Positions 25,195 to 36,164 of a DNA stretch of 64,000 bases are shown here, one piece after another. Location: the NCBI GenBank assembly GCA_028023455.1, contig JAQFVV010012416.1, positions 7,049,594-7,113,593 of the forward strand, given 5' to 3'. Within the stretch, counting starts at the first letter, position 1; each line of letters opens with the position of its first letter. The notes below the pieces were generated by a model. It searched no databases. It was not told where the DNA came from and saw only the letters and a list, made by a program, of their open reading frames with translations. The position numbers and the translations under genes were made by a program. The DNA comes from Epiperipatus broadwayi (Eukaryota > Onychophora > Udeonychophora > Euonychophora > Peripatidae).

Positions 25195-27960
25195 CATACA
25201 TTACCATTGTATATAGTACAAGGCAGTCTTAATCCTATTATAGGTAGGGAATGGTTTGATGCTCTTGGAATAAAATACAAGGCTGCTGTTGAGGAAGAAA
25301 TAAAAAATAAATACACAAATTTAGTTAATGATATGAAAACCCAAATCAGTTCTAATCAGTTCTATGCTAGTCAATATTGTCTTGCAAGATGGAGCAATCC
25401 CAATGATTTGCAGGCCTAGAAAGGTTCCTTTTGTGCTACAAGTTAATGTGGAACAAGAGTTAAATGATTTAATTAGCAAGGGATTGTTGATACTAGTTGA
25501 GCAGTCCAATTGGACCACCCTGATTGGAGTGATATCTCAGCCAAATGGACATATCCACATTTGTGGATCAAACTATAGTAAATAAGGACCTGACAAAGAG
25601 TCAGTACCCAGTGCCTAATGTCAGAGAAATATTAGTTAACATGGAAATATCAACTTATTTTACTAAAATTAATTTAAGATCTGTCATCCATCAGATTACA
25701 GTTTCCAAATGCACCTCTGTATTGTTAACAATCACTACCCACAAACTACAATAGGCAGCCTTTTGGAATTACCATTGTACCAAATAACTTCCAAGCCAAG
25801 ATGAACATGCTGTTCTAACAAATGGAGGGTATAATACTGTATTTTTATATTTTAATAGTTTCTCATTCAGAAGACAAATTACACAAGCAATTTTTTAAAG
25901 TTTGTAATAAATTACCTAATTTCAGAGCTAGAATAATCCCACAAAATTGTATCTGAATGACAACTGAAATAAAGTTCTTGGGGTATATCATATCAAGAAA
26001 GGGAAAGAAGCCCAAACCTCAGAAGATTGCAGCTACAAAAGGAGCCCCAAGATCCAGAAATGTATGAGAACTACAGGCTTTTCTAGGCCTACTTAATTAT
26101 TTTGAAACATTTCTGGAGGGAAAAGCACATATAGTATGATCACTGTATAATTTGTTAAGAAAAGACAAAAAATGAAATTGAGAACAAATCCAAGAAAAAG
26201 CATTTAGTGTTACAAAGGAATTTCTTATGTCAGATAGTTTATTAGTACACTATGATAGTAGCCTTAAGCTGATATTAATAATGGATGTGTCGAATTTCAG
26301 GGTCAGAATAGTTTTAAGTCATACACTGGCTGAGAGTAAGTGACCAATAGCTTTCACTTCAAGAACACTAACCAAAGCAGAGCAAAAATACAGTCCGATG
26401 GATAAAGAGGCATTGGTTATTATATTTGAAATGAAAGAAAAAATTTCACCAATACTTATATGGGCAGCCATTCAAGATATTTACTGATCACAAGATGCTA
26501 TTATGGATATTAGCTAACATAAAACAGCACCAGATCACTTGAACCCTAGAATGTTATATTGGTTAAATTTATTAGTAGGCTATGATTTTGAGCTAAATTT
26601 GAAAGGAAATGTCATTAAACATGCAGATGCACTGTCAACAGTCCCAATTAAATCAGCTTCACTGGAAATGTATTCATCCAGTAACTACATAGTCAACTGA
26701 AATAATGTAGTAATAGACAGTAAAACGTCAGCAGATTGGACAAAAGCTGAGCATAGTTACAATTTGTTAATAGAATGGATCAGCAAGGGCTGGCCTAGAA
26801 GTCACCCTAAGATACTGCATAAAGGTATATGAGATGTAAGAAAAAAAACTTTGTCTATAAACAATGGATGAATATTAATGGATATATGAAACTTTGTTTA
26901 TAAACAAGGGATGCATATTAACAGATGATAAGAGTATTGATACTTAGTAGTGGTCATCATCAAGGCCATCCTGGGATTGTATGAGCTAAAGCACTTGTGC
27001 AAAGTTGTGTTTGGTGGCCTGGCATTGATTCTGAGATAGAACAATTTGCGAAAACATGCAAGAATTGCCAAGTGAATGCAAATGCTCTAAAGAAAAATCA
27101 TATTGCTTGACTTATAATCAAAAAAGCTTGGAGCCATATTCACATTGATCACACCAAACCATTCCATGGCAACATTTTTTTAGTAGTGATTGACTCATAC
27201 TCAAAGTGGACTGAATATAGAATTGTAAGAAATATGAGCACCGAAGAAACAATCGGAACACAAGGAATTTTTTGCTTTTCATGGTTTCCCTGAAACTATA
27301 GTATCAGACAATGGAACCAGTTTTACAAAAACTAAATTTGAGGATTTTCTGAAGGAAATGCCTCCATATCACCCTGAGTCCAATGATATTGCAAAAAAAG
27401 ACAGAAAAAATGTTAAAGCAAATGCTACGAAAGGAAGGTATTGCAAACATACAAGAAAAATTATATTCTGCCTTACTGTATCAGCACAGTACACTGATGA
27501 GTAGTATGGGTAAATCTCCAGCTGAAATGATATTCAGATGAAAGATCCACCCAAAGTTATCACTGATTCTCCCAGATCAAAATTTTCCAAGTATCAAAAA
27601 CAATAGCACAGAATCACAATATACAGATGGAGAAAAAGTCTGGGTAAGAGACATTCTCAGAAAACACTGGATGAAAAGCATAATTAAGGAGCATCTGTCA
27701 AAACAAATAGTAGTAGTTGAGACAGAAACAGGGAAGATCACATGAAAACATGTAAATCATGTCAGACAACAGGAAGAAGAAATTGAGCAAACTGGAAATA
27801 ATATAGTGCCAGACATCCCAAATTATATAGAGGAGTCAGACTCACTGGAAAAAATGAAGAGTACAAAGGAGACAAGGACATTACTGTTGAAAAGAAGACA
27901 ATCCTGCGTAGATTTCAAAGAACAAGAAGAAAACAAGTTATGAGACTTTTGTAAATTTTG
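25195..27960 (+). pseudogene. Pol-like region of the LTR element, broken
   Basis: Pieces in order: a linker patch IIGREWFDALG (about 25237); reverse transcriptase finger and palm patches (about 25364-25760), with no acidic pair where the catalytic Y-x-D-D box should be (about 25835-25860); a connection patch with FLGYI (about 25975); an RNase H patch YSPMDKEAL (about 26390); an integrase zinc-binding HHCC patch (about 26955-27080); an integrase core with IDSYSKWTEY (about 27190) and SDNGTSF (about 27305). Stops and frameshifts interrupt every domain. Confidence 0.8.
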
Positions 27961-27972
27961 AAGTGGAGGAGG

Positions 27973-28467
27973 TGCTATATAATTAACAGATTAAAAAATT
28001 ATTAATTAAAAAATAAAGAACAAGTTTAATTAATTATTTTCTAGAACATTCCACATTACAAGGAAACATATAAAACTCGGAGGTAAGCGAAAATTTGTGC
28101 TTTTTAATGGACACTCACATTATTGGAACTGATCATGCTCTCAAAAGATACAAGGTGGCCCAAAGTTTAGGGAGGGACCCAGTGAACTCCACTACTAAAG
28201 GTACCAAATGAACCTAGGGACTATGCAGACCACATCAGCTTTATTATAATTTATTTATGCCTCGTTGGCCATACAATTTCAGAAATAATAATATTGATTT
28301 GTAAGAATTGTAATATATATTAAGCATTGGTGGTAAAAATCTTACTATTGTTAACTTGCAGTAATAAAGTCAATATTTAGTTATAATAATTAGTTTCTGA
28401 ATTCTTTATTCTGTTCTTTAAACCACATTTAACCAAACTGTAGTACCCATGGTGGCTGTACATAGCA
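27973..28467 (+). repeat. 3' LTR
   Basis: Starts TGCTATATAATT right after a purine-rich tract (AAGTGGAGGAGG, 27961-27972) that would serve as the polypurine tract. Ends TACATAGCA. AATAAA lies at 28363-28368. Confidence 0.9.
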
Positions 28468-28472
28468 ATAAG

Positions 28473-30040
28473 ACTTCAAAATAAAGATGTTTTTGAATAT
28501 CATCACTACTTTGATTTTCTTTTTGATTGAATCTTTTTTTTTATGTCAATTTATAATGCTTTGACTATCAATGCTTTCTAAATGGACATAATTCTGTAGA
28601 AACATCTTAGAATTTTGGAATAGTTTTGGGTAGAATAAATAGCAACTAGTTATATTTATTAACATATCACTTATAATATTGCCTGTTCTATTTTTAAAAA
28701 AAACATATCAGTTTCACTTTGATGAATTCCATTATAGTGTCTTTAATAGTTTTAACATTTAATCTTCTTTTACATATAAATTAATAGAATTTAACACATT
28801 AAGATTCAAAAAATGAATATATTTTAAAGAATCGGTTTTCCAAAAGAAAAAAAATAGTATAAAATCATGTTTAAAAATTTTGCAACATTTTACATATATA
28901 GTAATAATTGTAGATATTCATTTGCTTTGCATTTATTTATATTTTAGGTATGTTAAAAATTGTAGATATTCATTTGCTTTGCATTTATTTATATTTTATA
29001 TATGTTTCAGACATCTGAATGCTTTGATAGCCAGCAGAGGGAGCATTGGTTGGAAGAAGCTAGAAATTCTTTTGAAACTAAACAACCTTCTTGAAATTTT
29101 ATTTTTTAATCATATTGAGTTTTTGCTGTTGAAAAGTTAATATGATGTAGATATGAAAGTGTATTTTAAAAATCGTCATTATCAAAATTTATATGTACTA
29201 ACGTTTTGGAATAAATAATCTGGAACCCAGAACGCCATAGTATTTTAAATGAAAAAGGCTATTGATGATCAAGTTGTTTTTTTTTTTTAATTATTTCATC
29301 ACAATTCTGTAGATTTAAGCATCAAACCTTCAGGACAACAGAAAAATCTAACCCGTGTATTATTTCCATATATACATATACAAAGTTCCTTCCACATAAT
29401 TGTGGTAAGTGCAGTTGCCTATGATCTGCAGTTTGAATCTAAGCCGTATAAACTTTAAAGAAAATTTTTTCATGTTATAATCAAGCTTAGGAGATTCCTT
29501 TTAGGTAACTGACGTACAGTCAATTCAACTAGCCAGACCACTATTAATAAATGAAAATTTTGTTATTCTTAATAAAATAAAAGGGAAAACATTAAATCAT
29601 CGCCATCTAGCATTTGACTACATATATATAAACTTGTTTAATTGTGAAAGAAATTTATTATATACATATATAGGTTTAAAAAAACACCTTTGTTGTAATT
29701 AGTCCTTTGGAGGATGGAAATCTTTCTGATATGCTTTTATAAAAGAAACATGAAGGAGAAAGGATTACTCAACTGGATTGCTAATTTCCAGCTGATAAGG
29801 CTTGACTAGTTATTAGATACCCGTTTACTGATCCACCTTGGATGGTTAGCTGAGTTGGTTATAACCCAGATTTGAATTCCAGGTCATGGATATGGAAAGT
29901 GGTTGTTCTACTTCTGCATCTTGAGATCCCTTTTTTGCAGTTTATCATTAAATATACTGATTAATATCAGATATTTATTTTAATAAAAGTGATCCCTCTA
30001 TATCACTCTTGCCTAGATTCATCCATACAAAAGCATGAAT
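28473..30040. other. AT-rich stretch with tRNA-like scraps
   Basis: No gene was seen. tRNA-like promoter scraps occur near 29404-29450 (GCAGTTTGAATC) and 29848-29885 (TTAGCTGAGTTGGTTATAA), probably old SINE remnants. A tandem duplication is listed separately. Confidence 0.5.
28906..29007. repeat. 52-bp tandem duplication
   Basis: The block starting AATTGTAGATATTCATTTGC occurs twice in direct tandem with a 52-bp period (28906 and 28958). Confidence 0.85.
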
Positions 30041-30960
30041 CATCATTGGACATAGTAATTTCATTCAGATTTCCAGATTAGTTTAAGATTACTGGTCTTC
30101 TTCAGAGAGGAGAGTTGATAGTAGTTATCTACCTAATACCTATCTTTACTTCCATTATGCTATTGAAGATGAAGAATAAAAGTTGTAGCATTTTAAAAAT
30201 TTGAACTTAAGGCAGCTCGTTTGCCCAACTTAATAGGTCTGAACTACCTTAGTAAAATATACTTTAGGGAACTCAGCTATATGCCAGCTATAGGTAATTT
30301 TTAACTCTCAAATGGATATATACCAAACAAGGCATATCACTATTCGCAGGATATATTGAACATTGACAGTAATAATCCATTATATAGTACTATAGAGTAA
30401 TATATAATGGATTACTACTCTTAAGCCTTCTATAAGTATTTTTATTTCTAAAACTTTTCATTTCTACTTTAGAGTCATCTTCTGTAAGCTTAAGTAAATA
30501 ATAGATACTAGATAGTATCATAATCTCTACATCTGTAGTTGGTTTATGGTTTTTGCCTTTGTAAGGACTTAGAATTCAAAATGGAAATGTATGCACTTGT
30601 ACATCTATCACTCACTCTTTAACAAAAGTCAGAATCCAAAAACCAGTCTAAAAGTGTAGATACAGCACTATACCATCTGGTTTCCATTGATTATTCATAT
30701 TTTTAGTAGCTGACTCTAGTGGAGAGTGAAAACAACTGCTTTTGGTAGAATATATATAAACATATAAGTACAGGTCATAATGGTAATTTCTATAAAATTT
30801 ATCAAATTATATGCCATCACATGAATATGACCTTACTTTAGATCTATCTACTGTAAGTTTGAGTGATCACTGGACTCCAGATGGGATAGTGCTACAATAT
30901 CTACATTCTCATCATAGGTATATAGAATCTTTTTGCCTGACAGTCAACTATCTTCACTAG
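30041..30960 (-). repeat. Old family A relics
   Basis: Diverged minus-strand remnants. Near 30085-30115 there is CTGAAGAAGACCAG followed by an AAACTAATCTGG stretch, a decayed hammerhead-like core. Near 30490-30520 and 30848-30885 there are inverted versions of the ACTCAAGCTTACA...AGAT block. A small palindrome (ATCCATTATATA and its complement) lies at about 30370-30413. Confidence 0.5.
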
Positions 30961-31287
30961 CATATAACTGATGTGACTACTATGTATAATCACTAGACTT
31001 AGACTCAGATGTACAGATAAACAAACATTATGTCAAATGCAAAATCTTAGAATGTTGAAACTTTTTTCTATTAAAAAAACTTTATTAGTAACAAACTATA
31101 TACAAATGTTAACATGTTTACAGTAAATTAAATTTACGGTTCATAGAAAAAAGTATGATCATACTGCAGCCATAATGGTACAGATAAAGCAATACGTTGT
31201 TTAATTCCAATAAACTGTGGTCCAAATTTGAAAAATGTTATATTCTACTATTACAAAATCATGATAACTAAATTGAACATTAGTCCA

Positions 31288-31480
31288 TATAAACATCACA
31301 TGATCACTATCATGAAGGCTCCTCACTGATGAAGGCCACAAGCCAGAAACTAGTCTGGGGATATTGGATGAGTAGGCACTAGATAGGGATTTTATGCACA
31401 AGCCTTCTGGCATCCATTGATTGCTCTTGTTAGCACAAGATGGCACTACTATATGGAGAGTGTTGTTTTGTTTATTAGTC
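31288..31480 (+). repeat. Family A repeat with intact hammerhead-like core
   Basis: The best-preserved family A copy in the window. An inverted version of the family's own 3' terminus (AAACATCACATGATCACT, 31291-31308) lies directly before it. Then come the ribozyme-like core, GGCACTAGATAGGGATTTTAT, GCCTTCTGGCATCCATTGAT and a near match to the CTCF core (CACAAGATGGCAC, one deviation). Confidence 0.85.
31320..31361 (+). ncRNA. Hammerhead ribozyme-like motif, copy 1
   Basis: Stem I 5' strand TCCTCA (31320-31325); CTGATGA box (31326-31332); stem II GGC/GCC with loop CACAA; GAAAC (31346-31350); two-base loop TA; GTC cleavage triplet (31353-31355); stem I 3' strand TGGGGA (31356-31361), which pairs with TCCTCA using one G-T pair. 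Stem III is only AC/GT, as in the short-stem-III hammerheads known from retroelements. One weakness: positions 10.1 and 11.1, normally G-C, are A and A here, which may reduce activity. Confidence 0.6.
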
Positions 31481-31715
31481 CATATATTTGTTTTCCAAGA
31501 GTGAAATCTAATGGGGAATGTTAGTGAAAATAAAGGTTTAAAGTATGAGAGAGCACAACTGAGATTGCAGTTTTGGTCATGATGTTCCTGGGCAAAGATT
31601 TGAAAGATATGATTTAAACCATTTCTTATTGCGTTTTTTATTGTCAAATATTATAGAACAGCTTGTAAGCCACTTCATCTGTAGTGTATAAATAATTACA
31701 GATGGATTATAGGGT

Positions 31716-31880
31716 TGAAATATATATATATATATATATATAATAAAAAAATTTTGGTTAAAAAAAAAAAAAAAAATTTTTGGGTTGTTAAAAAATTTTA
31801 AAAAATTGTTTTTTTGGGAAAGAAAAAATAATATTATTTTAAATTTTAAAAAAAAAATTTATATATATATATATAGTAAT
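31716..31880. repeat. TA tracts bracketing homopolymer-only sequence
   Basis: TA microsatellites at both ends enclose about 110 bases made almost only of A, T and G runs. The texture differs from normal AT-rich DNA here and suggests consensus or assembly error. Confidence 0.6.
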
Positions 31881-32093
31881 TGCTTGAGATTGATTGTATG
31901 CTTATAAAACATCAATAGGCATAGAGATGAGAAGTATGGGCATGTTTGAAAAAGGTGTAGCATTTTTTCTGGATATGTTGAACCTTGAATTTTTAGCTTC
32001 AATAAAATAATTAAATGTAGTTACTGCAAAGGTATATGTAATTCAGCATTACTTACTAACAAATACTAATGACTAAAAACTAATTTGAGATCT

Positions 32094-32248
32094 GGTTGGC
32101 TCTATTATCTAGTGAATTGATTTCTAATGCTCTCATAGATGGCTCTGATGTAGAATGATATACAGCTGTTAATGGTTGGCTCTATTATCTAGTGACTTGA
32201 TTTCTAATGCTCTCATAGATGGCTCTGATGTAGAATGATATACAGCTG
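32094..32248. repeat. 80-bp tandem duplication upstream of the LINE
   Basis: The block starting GGTTGGCTCTATTATCTAG and ending TACAGCTG occurs at 32094 and 32174, with a single early difference (GAATTG versus GACTTG). It abuts the 5' end of the plus-strand LINE and could be a 5' UTR monomer or flanking host DNA. Confidence 0.85.
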
Positions 32249-32389
32249 GAATCTGATTTATAAAGAATATAGTTCGGGAAACTTGTAAAGGAGGGTGGGG
32301 TTTTAAATTGTAGTGTTATTAAAAAGAAGAAGAATGGATGGGATGTAAGGATTAAACAAAGGACAGTTGATTTAGATATAAATGTAGAT

Positions 32390-33276
32390 GTGGAGAGGGA
32401 ATGGGTCTGTAAAATTAATGGTAAGCAAGTTATTTATAAGCATAATGGAGAAGAAAGAATAAAAAAAATTTATAAAAGAGTAGTTAGGAAAAAAAAAATT
32501 GTAAAAATTGGATATTTGAATATGCAAGGTGGTAGGAGACCAGAAAAGTGGCACGAATTAAACAAAGCAATTGAAAATGAAGAGCTTGAGGTATTAGCAG
32601 TAGTGGAAACACATCTAAGAGAAGAAGAAGAACCTGTTTTGGAAAATTTGGTATGGCAGGGTATAAATAGAAAAGAGAAAGAAAAAAAGGGTAGAAAAGA
32701 GAAAAAAAAAGGGTGGTGGTATAGGTGTTATATCAAAAAAATATTTAAATACTGTTAAATGCCAAGAACATTTGTGGTTTGAAATAAGGTTGGGAAAACA
32801 AGAATGGATGGTGGCTATAGTTTATATAGCTACTGGAAATAGTCAAACTATAATGGAATGGAACAATAGCATATATGAGTGCCTAGTTAAGGATATAAAG
32901 AGTTTTAAAGAAAAGGGGAAAGAGAATAATGGTTATTGGAGATATGAATGGGCATATTAAAGAAATTGATGATGTAGACAATAAGAATGGACAGCTTTTG
33001 AAGAAATTTTGTCAGAGAGTAAATTTGAGCATTGGAAACTTATCTAATATTTATGAGGGACAATCTACATGGTCTAGGAATAATATATCCCACACAATAG
33101 ATTATATATTGGTAGAGAAAGAGGGAATGAATAAAGTACGGAAAATTAAGGTGTTTGATAATAAAGAGAGAGTATGTAATAGTGATCATAATTTTGTTGT
33201 AATTGAAATGGTTAGTAATGTGATGGAAAATAGGAATAAAAGTAAAACAATAGTGAAAGATGTGGATGGAGAGTGA
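32390..33276 (+). pseudogene. LINE endonuclease (EEP) domain, frameshifted
   Basis: Patches in order: GYLNMQG (first metal-binding strand), VVETHLREEEE (catalytic glutamate), VAIVYIATG, GDMNGHI (catalytic Asp/Asn), TWSRNN...TIDYILV, and SDHNFVVIEM (catalytic Asp-His). This is the usual order of the exonuclease-endonuclease-phosphatase domain that nicks target DNA for LINE insertion. Frame changes occur at A-rich runs near 32700-32712 and again between 32772 and 32960. Confidence 0.82.
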
Positions 33277-35842
33277 ATGATAAGAATAAGTTAGAAGAGT
33301 ATAAAATACAAGTTGAAGAAACCATGGAAGAGTTGATTGGAAATGAGTATGAGGACTGGTGTGATGAAATAGAAAAAGTGGCAAATAGGGTTTTAGGTGA
33401 AAATATTCAGAAGAATAAAAGTAATAAAAAAATGAGAGTTAGTAAAAGTGTAAAAGAGAGGGAAAAAGCATGTAGAGAATATAAGTGTGCTATTAAGAAC
33501 AAAGAAAGTGAAAAAGATATTAATGCTAAATGGGAAAAGTACTTAGAAAAGAAGAAGCTAGCTAAAATAGATAATTATAAAGAGAGAATGAAGCTAAATA
33601 GTAAATTATTGGATGATATTAATAAAAGTGGAAGAGATGCGAGTAAAAAATTTTGGAATTACATTAAAAGGAGAAATTTAGGGGAGAGAGAGATAGTATT
33701 ACTGGATGAGGAGGGAATAGAGTGTAGCTCTAGAGAAGAATTAGAGAGAATATTGAATAGTTATGTAATGGATATAGAAAAGATGTTAGATGTGAAGGGA
33801 CAGAGGGATAGAAAATATGAAAGCATATAGTAATGGGAATATTACGTTTACAGAAAATGAACTGAATGAGGCAGGGAAGAAACTGAGAAGTGGTAAGGCA
33901 AGAGGATTAGATGGATGGGCAGCAGAGATGGTAATGAATTTGGGGCATAGGGCAAAAGTAAAGTTACTATCATGTTTTAATAAGATGGCACAGAAGAGAG
34001 TTTTTCCAGGTAATTGGAGTAATACAAGAGTAAGATTATTATTTAAAGAAAAAGGTAAGGATCTTAGAAAGTTAAATAATTATAGACCAATAGCAGTAAC
34101 ATCAGTTTTATATAAAGTTTTTTCACATATGGTGGCTGGAAGAGTTGCAAAATGGATGGAAGAAAATAATGTAGTGGGGGAAATGCAAGGCGGTTTTAGG
34201 TCAGATAGGCATATAGGAGATAGTTTATTTGTAGTTACACAACTTATAGATATGAGTGTAAATTCAGGTAGACAGTTATATATGGGTTTTATAGATATAG
34301 AGAAGGCATATGATAGAGTGAATAGAAATAGATTATGGATAAGTTTAGCAAATCTGGGAATGGATGAAGCTTTAGTGGGTGTTATTAAAATATTATATGA
34401 AAATAATTACTATACATATCAATTAGGGGATATAGAATCAGTTAAAGTTAAAAATGGGGTGGGACTGAGGCAAGGATGCCCTATGTCACCTATTTTGTTT
34501 GTGTTGTATTTGAGTGAAATGGAGAGAACAATAGAAAGTCTAGGAAGAGGGATAGAGATAGGTGGCAAGAGAGTATATACATTGTCGGGTCTTTTTTTTT
34601 GCAGATGATGTCTTTTTGTGTGCAGAAAAAAGAGAAGATATGGAAGTTATGCTGATGACATGTGCAAGGGTGGGTAAAGATATGGGGATTAAATTTAGTG
34701 AAGAAAAATCAAATGTAATGATGGTGAATACTAGGGAAAGAGAAGACAAAGATTTTTTATTGGGGGATATAAAGTTAAGTGTGGTGAACAGATATAGTTA
34801 TTTGGGAATCATTTTGAGTAATAAAAAAAATTGCCTGGATGAATGGGAGAAATAATTGATAAATGAAGCAAAAAAAAGGAAAAGGATTGATAAAGAAATT
34901 AACAGTGTTTTCATATAATAAATATGATGCAGCTAGAATTGTATGGAAGGGAGTGGCAGCAGCAGGGTTAACATATGGCAATGATGCATTATGTGTTAGT
35001 AAAGGGGTATTAGATTGCTTAGAAAAAGTACAAAGGGAAGTAGGAAGACATGCATTAGATGCTGAGGTGTGGACAGCAAAAGAGGCAATTCAAGGAGAAA
35101 TGGGGATGGTCAAGTTTTTATATGAAGGATGCAAAAAGCAAATTGAAAATGTTCAGTAGATTGCAGTTTATGGATAATAAAAGAATAGCCAAAAATAGTA
35201 TTTAATTGGGTTACAAGTAAAGGGCAGGCAACAAGATGGGTGAGAAAGGTAATGCGGTATGCAGAAAATTTGGATAAAGAAGCTATGTCAGTATACTTGT
35301 ACAAAAGATGGGATGATTGTGTTAGGAGGATTGTTGAGTGTTATAGTGGGAAGGAGTGGGATAGAAGAATAGATGCACTAATAAAGAATAGGGTGTTGGA
35401 GAGATGGAGAACTAGTATGGAGAGTAAAACGAGTTTAAATAAATATATATATATATAGAAGTAAACGGAACATTGGGTGTGAGTTAATTTATGATAATAG
35501 TAAGGAAAGTAGTTTATTGTTTAAGGCTCGAACGGGATCTTTAGCAACAAGGGAATATACACGTAAATGGAAAAATATGGATGATTTAGTCTGCAAGTTG
35601 TTAAGGAAGGCATAGAAAATATTAGGCATTTGTTACTTCAATGTAAATGTTTGGAAGCAGAAAGGGTACAAATAATGAAGTTATGGAAGGTTAAATATGA
35701 ACAAAGTGATTATACAGAAAGTGAGTTATTGGTTTTTATGCTAGGTTTGGGAAAAAATAAGGGGGATTTAGATATGAAGGTCATGGAGTTGACAAAGATT
35801 ATGTTGTGGAAATGGAATGGAGCAGATTATGGGAAAATTTAG
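33273..35842 (+). pseudogene. LINE reverse transcriptase and C-terminal domain, frameshifted
   Basis: A charged linker (33273-33830) is followed by the reverse transcriptase with KARGLDGWAAEMV, NNYRPIAVTSVLYKVFS, GGFRSDRHIGDSLF, DIEKAYDRVNR and LRQGCPMSPILF. The catalytic FADD box lies at 34598-34609. A T-run at 34591-34600 throws the FADD box into another frame. Thumb-like and C-terminal pieces continue to about 35842, including an HLLLQCKC motif that recalls the Cys/His C terminus of related LINE proteins. Confidence 0.82.
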
Positions 35843-35940
35843 GGTGGACAATGTAAAAGGTAAAGTGGCTAACAGGTTTCTCTGGGCATAGCTGCTGAGA
35901 GATTCCTGACTCTGTTTAAGAAGTCACAGTACATCACATC

Positions 35941-36164
35941 AGCTGTTAATGCAGATATTAAAAATATCTTAGGAAAATCATGTCTTTCTTTTCCTTTATT
36001 TACAACCAAATTTCTAACTGAACATCTTTCATCAATCTTGAGATTAAGAATAATTTGCACTGTTTTTTTTTCCTTTTAAAAAATTATATATAAAAACCAT
36101 TTAAATGTTGGCAATGCTATTTCATGGAAATTTTATTTACAAAATAATATGAAAGCAATTTAAA
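35941..36164. other. Spacer between tail-to-tail LINE copies
   Basis: About 220 bp of AT-rich sequence lie between the two 3' ends. No further inverted homology was seen. Confidence 0.6.

Larger units (their letters stand above)
23518..28467 (+). mobile_element. Ty3/gypsy-type LTR retrotransposon, complete but dead
   Basis: Two LTRs beginning TG and ending CA bound an internal region of about 3.9 kb. The host sequence ATAAG is duplicated on both sides (23513-23517 and 28468-28472), which fixes the ends exactly. Internal order is gag-like, protease/RT-like, RNase H-like, integrase-like. Integrase after RNase H places it with Ty3/gypsy-type elements. Stops and frameshifts run throughout, and no envelope gene was seen. 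The two LTRs differ at many positions, so the insertion is old. Confidence 0.93.
32251..35940 (+). mobile_element. EEP/RT LINE, plus copy, near full length
   Basis: A non-LTR retrotransposon of about 3.7 kb whose ends are set by comparison with the inverted copy at 36165-39707. The 5' homology starts near TCTGAT and the 3' UTR homology ends near CATCACATCA. It encodes an apurinic-like endonuclease followed by reverse transcriptase and a C-terminal domain. Homopolymer-length frameshifts break it into about nine open pieces. No separate ORF1 protein was seen, so an upstream part may be missing. I did not assign a clade. Confidence 0.88.
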
